NCBI GenBank assembly: GCA_035578905.1
Contig: JAQJVL010002644.1
Coordinates: forward strand, 1 to 64,000
Reading direction: 5' to 3'
Length of the DNA: 64,000 bases
Source of the DNA: Stictocephala bisonia
Taxonomy: Eukaryota; Arthropoda; Insecta; Hemiptera; Membracidae
Below the pieces are notes generated by a model. The model was not told the origin of the DNA. It saw only the letters and a list, made by a program, of their open reading frames with translations, and searched no databases. The translations under genes and the position numbers were made by a program. Positions 35,986-46,885 of this stretch are shown one piece after another. Numbering within the stretch: position 1 is the stretch's first letter; the number at the start of each line of letters is the position of its first letter.

Positions 35986-36344
35986 TTGTGTTTTGGTAAA
36001 ATATTTATTTTGCGTATCAACAAAAAACATAGATTCCTCGTTTTTTACTATTTATATGAGGTGTTATATGAGGCTTTCCTGGTCTAAACGAAACATAAAC
36101 TATTCAGGTACTTGTCTTACTTTGAAAATCTAGTATTTGTTATGAGTTATTTGTGATTGATCATAGTGAATTTGTAACGGAGAATCCTTTGGCAAATATT
36201 TACGATTTGAAAACTTAATATAATGAAAGAAAAGTGATAAAATGTCAGTTAATAAAAGCAAGAAGAATGGTTGAATGTAAGCTATACGTATAATTTTCAT
36301 TTCATTTCATTTTCATTATAAGTTGGAGATTTGAATTAACTGAA

Positions 36345-36535
36345 GAGGTGATAAAACGTATTTGGGAAACTACCACCCTATATGCTTCTTCTTATACTTG
36401 GAAAACCTTTTGAAAGAATAATATCTAATGATAATCTGAAATTTATTTCTCTCAACTAAATTTTAATAGAATCTCAATTCGATTTCATCGAAAATAAATT
36501 AACTAATGAAACATATGATTTCTTCTGTAAAGCTC
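36345..36535 (+). pseudogene. LINE reverse-transcriptase scrap within a tRNA unit
   Basis: The plus strand reads NYHPICFFLYLENLLKE, then ESQFDFIENKLTNETYDFF, equivalent to the N-Y-R-P-I-S-L-L and Q-F-G-F-R blocks at the start of a Jockey/CR1 reverse transcriptase. It has stops between blocks and is truncated on both sides. The following 36550-36780 has a B-box-like GGTTCAATTCTCG of unknown origin. Confidence 0.6.
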
Positions 36536-36850
36536 TTCAGTCTTTGAATCGTGGTGAATTGGCACCAGGAATCTTCTAAGATTAGAACAGGGCCTTTCCC
36601 GTTGTGTATCACGGGTTGCTCTTAAGTAAGCACGAGTTCTACGGCGTGGGGGCCATGCTTACTCTCTTTTCTATTCTTATTTATGTGGTAGGCATCAGTA
36701 TGTTGATTTGGTGGGTTCTGGTGGGATGGTGGCATCGCAGCTTACTCCTGTATGGCACACGGTTCAATTCTCGGACCATTACAAACGTTGCAATGTTAAA
36801 AACAAACAATTAAAACGCAACACTTTCACCTTCCTCTGATATATATGTAT

Positions 36851-36942
36851 CCTCTGGTAGCTCAGTTGGTAGAGCGGTGGACTGTAGTTGATTGTTCGTA
36901 TCAGTAATCCATAGGTCGCTGGTTCAAATCCGGCCCGGAGGA
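36851..36942 (+). tRNA. tRNA-Tyr(GTA) with 19-nt intron
   Basis: All arms are intact and identical in the mature part to the copy at 35894. The intron differs (TTGATTGTTCGTATCAGTA). The upstream flank CACTTTCACCTTCCTCTG is shared with the other units. It is the last unit before the PLE/gypsy composite. Confidence 0.9.
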
Positions 36943-37264
36943 TTGTGTTTTGGTAAAGTATTTATTTTGCGTAGGAACAAAAAGCAACGCGTTTTTACTA
37001 TTGTTGTTGGTGTTATTTGGCTTTCTTAGTCTAAACAAAACCTACAAAATTTAGGCACTTGCCCTACTTTGAAAATATAATATTTGTTATTAGTTATTTA
37101 TCATTGATAATAGTAAACTGGTGACGGAGAATGTTTTATCAAAAATATTGATGAATCATGTACAATGAAAGAAAAATGATAACATGTAAATTAAAAAAGC
37201 AAAAAGTGTGTAAGTGTATGTTCAAATTATATAATTTACAATAAAACCAATATATTTTTAATTT

Positions 37265-37312
37265 TTAACTAGGCCTTTCGCCAGCAAAGCTGGCATCATC
37301 AGGCAACACAAC
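37265..37312 (-). ncRNA. Hammerhead-ribozyme-like motif, left PLE copy
   Basis: The minus strand carries CTGATGA, the hairpin GCCAGC-TTT-GCTGGC, GAAA, GGCC and TA, the same as the right-hand copy at 48905-48955. See that entry for interpretation. Confidence 0.7.
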
Positions 37313-37421
37313 TTTATTTGTAAACAAACAAGACAATAATTAGTTCTGAAAACAGATGTAAATAATTTAAAGAATATAAGTATAAATATATTGTAAAAAA
37401 TGTATAGTGTGTATATGTATA

Positions 37422-39321
37422 TCAGAGTGTATAATTTTTAATAAAATAAGTTGATAATAAACAAGAATTTTGAATAGGTCCATTTTCATTGTTCATTAAA
37501 GATGAATTACTCTTGTTTATAAAATATGTTTCCCAGGCATTCAAGTATTTAGAAGATGAAACTGATTTTATTATTTTTGAATTTTCTTTGCTAATATTGT
37601 GATTTGTTGTTAAACAATGTCTAGCAACTGCTGACTTTTCTTCTCTGTTAAATTTAATGTGTGAAAAATGTTCTTTAAATCTTTTTTTTAAATTTCTTTT
37701 GGTTTGTCCTATGTATTTTTCTTCGCAGTTATCACAGTTAATTTCATAGATTCCTGATAGATTTTCATTTTTAATTTTATCTTTAGGGTTATTCAGTTTG
37801 TTTTTTAATTTGTTTGTAGTTTTGAATGTAGGTTTGATATTTGAATTTTTCTTGAATGAGTGTTGAATGGTTCTTGACAATTTTGTGTTAAATGTAAAAC
37901 TTGCCCAATAATTTTCTTCTTTTTCTTTTATTTCTTTTAATGTAGTCCTTGATCTTTTAATTTGTTTTTTAACAGACTTTTTTAAAATATTATCAATTAG
38001 TATAGGATCATATCCATTGTAAACAGCAATATTTTTGATATAGGAAAGTTCTTTTTCAAAATTGTCCATTCAAAGGCGTGTTTAATAATCTATAAATCAT
38101 GTTGTTGAATGCTGTTCTTTTTTGAGTTGGTGGATGATATGAGTCATTGGTGATGAATCTGTTGGTGTGAGTTGGTTTTCTATATATGTTAAAATCAAGA
38201 TTTTGAGAAATTTCATTTCTTGAAACTAAAATATCTAAAAATGGTAATTTTGAATTTGATTCAGATTCATATGTAAATTTTATTGTTGTGTAAAAAGAGT
38301 TCAATTGACTAAGAAAGTTATTTAAATTTTGATTTGTGTTAAATATTGCAAATATATCATCCACATATCTAAACCAATATTGGGGAAAATATGGTAAAGT
38401 TTCTTTGGCTTTTATTTCAAAATTACTCATAAATAGATTTGCCACAAAACAGGATAATGAATTTCCCATAGCAGTACCTTCTGTTTGTTGATAGAATTTG
38501 TTGTTAAATTGAAATATATTTTGATTTATACAAGTGTTAATTAATATAAGATATTCTTCTTTTTGTTCTTTGCATAAATTTATTGAAGTGAACCATTTTT
38601 CAAATAATTTCATTGTTTCTTTTAAAGGAACATTTGGATATAGAGAAGTAACGTCAAAAGAAACCATTATTTCATTTTCTTGTATTTTTAAATTTTTGAC
38701 ACAGTTTATGAATTCATATCGATTTTTTATTGCTAAAGATGGGAAAGGATCTAATTGTTGTAGTTTTTGTGCTAACCATTTTGATAAGTTATAGTTTGGA
38801 GCATTTATCGAATTTACAATAGGACGCATACTTTTTCCTGGTTTATGGATTTTAGGTAAACAATAGAGTCGTGCGATTGAAGGATTAGAAACATGTAAAT
38901 GTTTTATAAGATCTGGATTTATTAGAGTTTTGCATTGTTTCAAGGAATTCATTGTAGAAGTGATAAATTTTGGTAAAAGATTTTTGTCGAAAATTATGTA
39001 GGGACCAGAAATTAGCATGTTAGTCACTCTATTAAAATATTCTGTTTTGTCTAAAATAACAATAGCATTACTTTTGTCAGCTTTTAGATAAAATACATCT
39101 TTGGATTGTAATGACGTTAGTGTTTTATGATTTTGTTGTTCAATTTTGTTGTTTTTTCTTGTTTGTTTCAGATTTAATATTGTAGATTCAATATCTCTTC
39201 TAATGATATTTTTCTTATTTTCATTTAAAAATTGAATATTTGACTCCACATCAATGATTACATTTTCAATATCATTTTTGCAACTCAAATTAAAATTTAG
39301 TCCTTTATTTAGTAGGTTCAT
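37422..39321 (-). pseudogene. PLE reverse transcriptase and GIY-YIG, frameshifted
   Basis: The minus-strand counterpart of 46886-48787. The RT part is 39321-38056 and the endonuclease part continues in another frame, 38069-37422. The break is a 2-base deletion near 38070 (AATGGACAA here, AATGAGGACAA in the right arm). Motifs present are SFDVTSLYPNVP, EGTAMGNSL, FRYVDDIFAIF, YRKPTHTNRF, and SGIYEINCDNC with YIGQTKRNL. Two further residue differences from the right copy are visible (KKRFKEH and KSAVARH here). Without correction this copy cannot make the fused enzyme. Confidence 0.9.
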
Positions 39322-39544
39322 TTCTTCATCGGTAAACTTATAAGATGATTCATTATAAACTAAAACATCATCTTGAAAAGGATTTGTACATATGTTATTT
39401 TGTTTTGAGTCATTCGTATTTAAGGATATTAATTATTATTTTTTTTTATTTATTTATTTTTTTTTTTTTTATAAAATAATAATACAACATTAATAATACA
39501 AATTGAAGCTGAATAATTTCTTACTTGTACTCTCTCACCAATCC

Positions 39545-41591
39545 TTAATGATTTGTACATGCTGGTTGTTGAACCTTGTTCTTATCTGAGGAAGGGGGAA
39601 AGATAAGGTTTAGCTTGGTGCGAATATTCCAACCCATAAACTTTTCAGCAGGAGTTGCTCCGCAAGCTAAAGGTGTAGCCCGGAACCTAAACAATATTGA
39701 ATGTAGTTTCAGACTCAATGATTCCTTTTCTTCCTCCAACGACTTTAACCTCTTATTTAGGATCTGAACATACCGCTCCGCTTGCCCATTCGTCGCCGGG
39801 TGGCCAGGAGCTATAAATCTTTGCTTAATGCCATTTCTGATACAAAAATCTATAAACTCTCCAGAAGTAAATATTGAAGCGTTGTCACTCACCAAAATCT
39901 CTGGAAGGCCATTCCGAGAAAATATTTCTCGTAGCATCGTTATTGTAGATCCAGTGGAAGGAGAGCTGTTGATCATTTTAATTTCCGGCCACTTAGATTT
40001 AGCATCCACCAAAACTAAAAAATGATGCCCCTTAAAGGGCCCGGCATAATCCAAATGAACACGCTGCCAGTTTTTCTCTGGAACTTCCCAAACATGAAGA
40101 GGAGCCTTTTCGGGGTTATTCTTGATATCACAACAGGCCTTACAGTTTCTCACTGTATGCTCTATGTCAACATCAATATCTTTCCAGTAACAAAATCTTC
40201 TTGCTAATGCTTTCATCTTAACAATGCCAATATGTGTATCATGCAACTCTTGTAACACTTCGTGCTGGATTTGTTTAGGTATTACTACTCGTTGCCCTCG
40301 GAATATTATACCTCTGTATAAATGAAAGTCTGTAGAACGATCTTTGCCACTGATTAAGTCCCGTTTAAGCCTTGCCAAGTCTGGATCCTTATTAGTCTCT
40401 TCTACAATTACAGAATGAGTCACGGTCCTAGATGACACAGAATTAATCGTATGTTCCAACATTTGATCATCTTCTGATACACTTTCGATTATCGTATGAA
40501 GTGGAGTTCTTGATAAGTAATCGGCGTTTGCATGTTGCTCTGATTTCCGGTGCTGCACATGATAATTGAAATTACTCAAAAATGCGGCATACCGAAGAAG
40601 TCGAGTAGCTGATGTAGTAGGTAAAGCCTTGTTGGGATGGAAAATAGTTTGTAAAGGTTTGTTGTCGACAATTTAGAGTAAACTTCCTGCCAAATAAATA
40701 TTGGTAAAATCTATTGAATGACCAAAACACTGCCAGTGCTTCCTTGTCCAACTGTGAATAACCTTTTTCAGCAGGTGTCAAAGATCTTGATATGAAAGCA
40801 ATAGGGTGTTCTTCTCCATTTATGATATGAGATAATACTCCTGAAATTCCTTTCGGTCCTGCGTCTGTTGCAAGTGTCAATGGAAGACTTGAATCAAATG
40901 GAACTAGCACTCTGTCACTGATGATCTCATTTTTAATTTCTACAAAAGCATTTTCACAATTACGTGACCAACAGAATTTGACATTCTTATGCAACAACTG
41001 GTTTAAAGGCTGAAGTATTTCAGACGATCTTGGAATAAACTTTGAGTAATAGGCAGTGAGTCCAAGGAAACTCCTAAGTTCTTCTGTGTTCGTAGGCCGA
41101 GCTGATTCAACTATTGCTTTAACTTTTTCAGGGCATTTCTTTAAGCCATTGACCCCAATTACATGACCTAAGTATTTTATTTCCTTTTTGAAAAATTGGC
41201 ATTTATCAAGATTGATGTGGAGGTTCAATTTTCTCATTCTGGTCAAACATTTCTCTAGACGCTCCCTACATTCTAAAACACTTGTTCCCTGAATAACAAT
41301 ATCATCAAAGTAGGAAACTGTACCTTCCAGGTCGCGTATTGCATTATCGACAACTCTCTGAAATTCATTGGGCGCTGTTTTAATTCCAAACGCCAGCCGA
41401 TTCATTAAAAACGTACCTTTGTGGGTAGAAATAGTCTGTAATACTTTAGCTTCATCATCAACTTCCAAATGGTGATATGCCTTGTGAATGTCGAGGGTAC
41501 AAAAGTACTTTCCCCCTTTCATTTTATGGAATATATCTTCTATTAGAGGTATAGGATATCTTGCATCCATTAACTGGGGGTTAAGAGTCAT
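39545..41591 (-). pseudogene. Ty3/gypsy pol (RT, RNase H, integrase), frameshifted, left arm
   Basis: RT from 41591 downward has LDIHKAYHHLEVDDEAK, the catalytic SYFDDIVIQG and FLGLTAYYSKFIP. RNase H follows with LATDAGPKGISGVLSH. An extra A in CTCTAAATTGTCGAC (about 40670) shifts the frame. Integrase (40579-39545) shows the zinc-binding LHDTHIGIVKMKALARRF with C-x2-C (NCKACC), then catalytic D in HLDYAGPFKG, D in LVSDNASIF and E in HPATNGQAERY. It ends early at ACTNH, because the copy stops before the normal integrase C-terminus. The same frameshift occurs in the right arm. Upstream, RT begins in the gag-protease frame, and a 4-base insertion at about 41640 separates the two. Confidence 0.9.
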
Positions 41592-41622
41592 TTTGTAATC
41601 TATGCAAAGGCGGACATCTCCA

Positions 41623-43335
41623 TTAGGCTTCGGAACTATTTATTACTAATGGTGAACCCCAGTCTGAATACTCAGTTTTTGTGATGATTCCTTGATTTTC
41701 TAGTTCTTCAAGTTCTTTTTCAACCTTTTCTTGAAGTGCGTAAGGAACAGGTCTATGTTTTAAAAACACAGGCTTGATGTTAGGTTTTGTCTTAATAGAG
41801 CATTTGTAATTGGGTATTTTTCCAATCTTCTTTTCAAACACATCACTGTAGGATGCTACGATTTCTTGCTTTATTGATCCTAAATCATATTCAGCAGGTG
41901 TACTCGATTCTACTTTATTGATGCTTATGTATAAGCGTCGGAGCCATGTACGTCCTAATATTGCTGTAGAAGATGTTTCCACAACATATAAATCCTCTAC
42001 GGATTTTCGTCCATCATATTCTACCAGGACTCGTGCAACTCCTAAAGGAGAGAAACTTTCACATGTATAAGTCCTGAAACGAGCATCAGTCTTCTTCAAA
42101 GCATGGTCTATCTGTAAATTCTTGAATTCTTTACTATTCATAATACTAACTGGACTGCCAGAATCAACTTCAAACTCAACTACTTTATTGCCGCTTATTG
42201 TAATGGGCACTATAAACTTTGAATCATCTAGCAACACTTTCTTGGTGTTATTAATTTCAATTAGTTTGTTGACATCAAATCGATCTGTAAGATCTGTTTC
42301 TGCTTCAAAACCACGTTCAGATTCACCTACTTCTCGTACATTCTGCTGCCTCATATTAACGTTTCCAGATAATGATTGAATGCACACTTTAGAAACATGA
42401 CCGAACCGATTGCAAAGTTGGCATTTTAATGTTGACTTTTCTCGCTTACAATTCTTAGCAATGTGGTTTCCATATCCACATCTGAAACACAGATTATCGA
42501 TTCCCAGAGTTTTAAAATCAAACTTTCTAATTCTGGTTACATCATTCGCAGGCATTGAGTTGCTCCCTCTCGTAGACGGCTTTCCTTCTCTCCTGGCTGA
42601 GCCTCCAGCATTTGAAAACACTTTATTAACAGATTCATTAAATTTAGAGCCTCGAGACATTTCTAAATTTCCCAACTTTGACGCTTCCAGAGCAAGAGCG
42701 ATTTTACAGGCCTTGTCAAATGTCAAAGACTTTTCATGTAACAGTTTTTCCCTGATTGATGTATCGTATAATCCTCTTATGAATTGCGCTCGTAGAAACT
42801 GATCTGCTATAGATTTTCCACAATCTTTGTTTTCACAGATAAATTGGCATGTTATTGTTAATTTTCGTAGAGCTGCAATAAATTCAGCAATAGATTCTTC
42901 GGGTAACTGAACGCGGCAGAAAAATTTATGTTGTTCCGTATGAACATTAGGGCCTGGGCAAAGATGATTCTCCAACAAGGCAACTAAGTTGTCATAAGGC
43001 TTAGAAGAAGGTATATCGGGAGCTGTAAGACTCGACAGAAGTTGATAATATTTGATCCCAATACTGTTAATCAAAATGCGGGCCTTCAGTTCTTTATTCT
43101 CATCGATTGAACCAAGCTTGAGAGCAAAAAAGTTTTCCAGTCTTTCCCTATAGCATCTAAACGTCTCCTTAGACTCATCAAAAGTATCGAAACTTATTAC
43201 ACCTAATGTAGGCTCATTTATTTCTGCTCTGTTTATTTGTCCTGTTGTCGCAGCCTCGAATTTACTAATTAATAAAGAAATTGCGTGCGTCAAAGCTGTA
43301 ATGTTTTGATCTGCCATATAAGAAATGTAATGCAC
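41623..43335 (-). CDS. Ty3/gypsy Gag-protease with start of RT
   Basis: A 570-codon frame starting ATG at 43335. Residues about 40-235 form the capsid-like Gag region (SFDTFDESKETFRCYRERL and AEFIAALRKLTITCQFICEN are characteristic of Gag in insect gypsy elements). Two CCHC zinc knuckles follow: CFRCGYGNHIAKNC and CQLCNRFGHVSKVC (about residues 283-320). The aspartic protease is at about 385 (FEVDSGSPVSIM). The RT N-terminus (KHRPVPYALQEKVEKELEEL, EYSDWGSPLVI) runs to a frameshift caused by a 4-base duplication near 41640. Only this half of the composite retains gag; the right arm starts at the RT. No envelope gene exists. The frame itself is intact, so the protein could still be made. Confidence 0.9.
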   Translation of the reverse strand: MHYISYMADQNITALTHAISLLISKFEAATTGQINRAEINEPTLGVISFDTFDESKETFRCYRERLENFFALKLGSIDENKELKARILINSIGIKYYQLLSSLTAPDIPSSKPYDNLVALLENHLCPGPNVHTEQHKFFCRVQLPEESIAEFIAALRKLTITCQFICENKDCGKSIADQFLRAQFIRGLYDTSIREKLLHEKSLTFDKACKIALALEASKLGNLEMSRGSKFNESVNKVFSNAGGSARREGKPSTRGSNSMPANDVTRIRKFDFKTLGIDNLCFRCGYGNHIAKNCKREKSTLKCQLCNRFGHVSKVCIQSLSGNVNMRQQNVREVGESERGFEAETDLTDRFDVNKLIEINNTKKVLLDDSKFIVPITISGNKVVEFEVDSGSPVSIMNSKEFKNLQIDHALKKTDARFRTYTCESFSPLGVARVLVEYDGRKSVEDLYVVETSSTAILGRTWLRRLYISINKVESSTPAEYDLGSIKQEIVASYSDVFEKKIGKIPNYKCSIKTKPNIKPVFLKHRPVPYALQEKVEKELEELENQGIITKTEYSDWGSPLVINSSEA

Positions 43336-43486
43336 CTACCTAGTTGAATATACCAGTACCAAGGTAACTTTGATTTTTATTGAAGTAGGCGGATTTACCT
43401 ACCAAAAGTCATAAATGAAAAAAAAAACAACAACAAACACGTTCTAAAACTTGAAAGAAAACTAATTACCTGATTATCCTCGTCAC

Positions 43487-43605
43487 CAAATTATTAAATA
43501 CTAACTGAATTCGAACAACATTTTTCAATGTTGTTGTTTAAGGTTTTTAAAAATTAAACAAGTTTTTTTTTAATTTTTTAATTATTTAAATATTAATTTA
43601 GAAAT
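43487..43605 (-). promoter_or_regulatory. Putative gypsy leader: R-U5 remnant and primer-binding site
   Basis: On the minus strand, TGGTGACGAGGA (43498-43487) follows ATAATT directly. The TGG-start and position ~150 bp upstream of gag fit a tRNA primer-binding site just after an LTR. Only ~105 bp lie between it and the junction with PLE sequence (43605), less than a full LTR but the expected size of R-U5. That would mean the gypsy part was copied from its RNA. The primer tRNA is not identified. Confidence 0.45.
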
Positions 43606-43710
43606 CGAAAGGCCTAGTTAAAAATTAAAAATATATTGGTTTTATTGTAAATTATATAATTTGAACATATTATTAAATGACCAATATCAACTCTCAACTT
43701 CACTACTGAA
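43606..43710 (+). repeat. PLE terminal repeat (pseudo-LTR), 5' copy
   Basis: CGAAAGGCCTAGTTAAAAAT at 43606 and the following ~100 bp to CTTCACTA match the right end of the composite (48939-49038). They start inside the hammerhead motif, at its GAAA box. This is the partial tandem terminal repeat (pseudo-LTR) typical of PLEs. Confidence 0.75.
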
Positions 43711-44545
43711 ATGACACTCAAGTCAAAAGAGTTGAACAAATTACACAAATTGAAACAGAAAGCAAGACTCATAACCCTAGACATCAAATTCCTCAAACAA
43801 TGTAAGTATAATAAAGTTTTTCCAAAATTCATCAAAATTAACACACCCATTAAAAATAAAACAACTGAAAAAGTAATTCTAAATGCAAAATTTGATTGGC
43901 TTAGACTAGAAATTAAAAACATGTATGCTAAACAACAAGATTTGGAACTGAAGTCACTTGAACAACACTTGTACATAACCAAAAGTTTAAATGGTGTAGA
44001 ATCAGATTATTTCAACGAAAAATATAATAATATATTAAACTCTATTGATTTCAAATATAATAAAAAGAAAATAACACTAGATAAAAAATTAATATCCTTA
44101 AATACGAATGACTCAAAACAAAATAACATATGTACAAATCCTTTTCAAGATGATGTTTTAGTTTATAATGAATCATCTTATAAGTTTACCGATGAAGAAA
44201 TGAACCTACTAAATAAAGGACTAAATTTTAATTTGAGTTGCAAAAATGATATTGAAAATGTAATCATTGATGTGGAGTCAAATATTCAATTTTTAAATGA
44301 AAATAAGAAAAATATCATTAGAAGAGATATTGAATCTACAATATTAAATCTGAAACAAACAAGAAAAAACAACAAAATTGAACAACAAAATCATAAAACA
44401 CTAACGTCATTACAATCCAAAGATGTATTTTATCTAAAAGCTGACAAAAGTAATGCTATTGTTATTTTAGACAAAACAGAATATTTTAATAGAGTGACTA
44501 ACATGCTAATTTCTGGTCCCTACATAATTTTCGACAAAAACCCTT
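43711..44545 (+). pseudogene. PLE N-terminal part, truncated
   Basis: An open frame beginning MTLKSKELNKLHKLKQKAR, about 277 PLE-derived codons, ending when PLE sequence stops at GACAAAAA (44541) and the TAA-repeat region begins. It contains the basic, helix-rich N-terminal region and the first RT block (DKSNAIVILDKTEYF). The last ~440 bp (from about 44093) are present again at 46784 onward as the start of the right-hand PLE, so this fragment supplies exactly the 5' region that both arm copies lack. It has no catalytic residues. Confidence 0.85.
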
Positions 44546-44573
44546 TACTTGTCGTAATAATAATAATAATGTC

Positions 44574-44615
<42 letters not shown>

Positions 44616-44620
44616 TAATA
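44546..44620. repeat. (TAA)n tract at the PLE-gypsy junction
   Basis: GTCGTAATAATAATAATG repeats, followed by about 14 TAA units, then ATGACTC of gypsy RT. It marks the inner boundary of the right arm. Confidence 0.9.
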
Positions 44621-46754
44621 ATGACTCTTAACCCCCAGTTAATGGATGCAAGATATCCTATACCTCTAATAGAAGATATATTCCATAAAATGAAAGGGGG
44701 AAAGTACTTTTGTACCCTCGACATTCACAAGGCATATCACAATTTGGAAGTTGATGATGAAGCTAAAGTATTACAGACTATTTCTACCCACAAAGGTACG
44801 TTTTTAATGAATCGGCTGGCGTTTGGAATTAAAACAGCGCCCAATGAATTTCAGAGAGTTGTCGATAATGCAATACGCGACCTGGAAGGTACAGTTTCCT
44901 ACTTTGATGATATTGTTATTCAGGGAACAAGTGTTTTAGAATGTAGGGAGCGTCTAGAGAAATGTTTGACCAGAATGAGAAAATTGAACCTCCACATCAA
45001 TCTTGATAAATGCCAATTTTTCAAAAAGGAAATAAAATACTTAGGTCATGTAATTGGGGTCAATGGCTTAAAGAAATGCCCTGAAAAAGTTAAAGCAATA
45101 GTTGAATCAGCTCGGCCTACGAACACAGAAGAACTTAGGAGTTTCCTTGGACTCACTGCCTATTACTCAAAGTTTATTCCAAGATCGTCTGAAATACTTC
45201 AGCCTTTAAACCAGTTGTTGCATAAGAATGTCAAATTCTGTTGGTCACGTAATTGTGAAAATGCTTTTGTAGAAATTAAAAATGAGATCATCAGTGACAG
45301 AGTGCTAGTTCCATTTGATTCAAGTCTTCCATTGACACTTGCAACAGACGCAGGACCGAAAGGAATTTCAGGAGTATTATCTCATATCATAAATGGAGAA
45401 GAACACCCTATTGCTTTCATATCAAGATCTTTGACACCTGCTGAAAAAGGTTATTCACAGTTGGACAAGGAAGCACTGGCAGTGTTTTGGTCATTCAATA
45501 GATTTTACCAATATTTATTTGGCAGGAAGTTTACTCTAAATTGTCGACAACAAACCTTTACAAACTATTTTCCATCCCAACAAGGCTTTACCTACTACAT
45601 CAGCTACTCGACTTCTTCGGTGTGCCGCATTTTTGAGTAATTTCAATTATCATGTGCAGCACCGGAAATCAGAGCAACATGCAAACGCCGATTACTTATC
45701 AAGAACTCCACTTCATACGATAATCGAAAGTGTATCAGAAGATGATCAAATGTTGGAACATACGATTAATTCTGTGTCATCTAGGACCGTGACTCATTCT
45801 GTAATTGTAGAAGAGACTAATAAGGATCCAGACTTGGCAAGGCTTAAACGGGACTTAATCAGTGGCAAAGATCGTTCTACAGACTTTCATTTATACAGAG
45901 GTATAATATTCCGAGGGCAACGAGTAGTAATACCTAAACAAATCCAGCACGAAGTGTTACAAGAGTTGCATGATACACATATTGGCATTGTTAAGATGAA
46001 AGCATTAGCAAGAAGATTTTGTTACTGGAAAGATATTGATGTTGACATAGAGCATACAGTGAGAAACTGTAAGGCCTGTTGTGATATCAAGAATAACCCC
46101 GAAAAGGCTCCTCTTCATGTTTGGGAAGTTCCAGAGAAAAACTGGCAGCGTGTTCATTTGGATTATGCCGGGCCCTTTAAGGGGCATCATTTTTTAGTTT
46201 TGGTGGATGCTAAATCTAAGTGGCCGGAAATTAAAATGATCAACAGCTCTCCTTCCACTGGATCTACAATAACGATGCTACGAGAAATATTTTCTCGGAA
46301 TGGCCTTCCAGAGATTTTGGTGAGTGACAACGCTTCAATATTTACTTCTGGAGAGTTTATAGATTTTTGTATCAGAAATGGCATTAAGCAAAGATTTATA
46401 GCTCCTGGCCACCCGGCGACGAATGGGCAAGCGGAGCGGTATGTTCAGATCCTAAATAAGAGGTTAAAGTCGTTGGAGGAAGAAAAGGAATCATTGAGTC
46501 TGAAACTACATTCAATATTGTTTAGGTTCCGGGCTACACCTTTAGCTTGCGGAGCAACTCCTGCTGAAAAGTTTATGGGTTGGAATATTCGCACCAAGCT
46601 AAACCTTATCTTTCCCCCTTCCTCAGATAAGAACAAGGTTCAACAACCAGCATGTAAATCATTAAGGATTGGTGAGAGAGTACAAGTAAGAAATTATTCA
46701 GCTTCAATTTGTATTATTAATGTTGTATTATTATTTTATAAAAAAAAAAAATAA
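44621..46754 (+). pseudogene. Ty3/gypsy pol, frameshifted, right arm
   Basis: Counterpart of 39545-41591. RT frame 44621-45640 (AYHNLEVDD here, AYHHLEVDD on the left), catalytic YFDD, RNase H DAG motif. The same extra A after TTTACTCTAAA (about 45540) forces the frame change, and integrase is in 45633-46754 with the H-H-C-C, D, D and E motifs intact. Gypsy sequence stops after RIGERVQVRNYS (about 46705), in the integrase C-terminus. It continues into an A-rich tract (TTATAAAAAAAAAAAATAAA) and then PLE. No gag or protease precedes this copy. The apparent ATG is simply the first methionine after the arm boundary. Confidence 0.9.
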
Positions 46755-46885
46755 ATAAATAAAAAAAATAATAATTAATATCCTTAAATACGAATGACTC
46801 AAAACAAAATAACATATGTACAAATCCTTTTCAAGATGATGTTTTAGTTTATAATGAATCATCTTATAAGTTTACCGATGAAGAA

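Larger units (their letters stand above)
35150..37207 (+). repeat. Tandemly duplicated tRNA-Tyr units
   Basis: Three units, each with CAAGACTTTCACCTTCCTCTG-like DNA (at most 20 bases shared in a run) just upstream, then the tRNA, then TGTGTTTTGGTAAAATATTT downstream, plus a common AT-rich trailer. A fourth unit at 49050-49560 continues the series beyond the inserted composite. The third unit is enlarged by a LINE scrap (36345-36535). Units repeat every 600-960 bp. Confidence 0.85.

Noticed and set aside
36690..36775. Another tRNA or SINE head with GGTTCAATTCTCG
   Set aside because: Only a B-box-like word is present. No A box at proper distance and no foldable arms.
39545..43335. Endogenous retrovirus with envelope
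   Set aside because: Gag, protease, RT, RNase H and integrase are all gypsy-like, but nothing resembling an envelope gene is present on either side.
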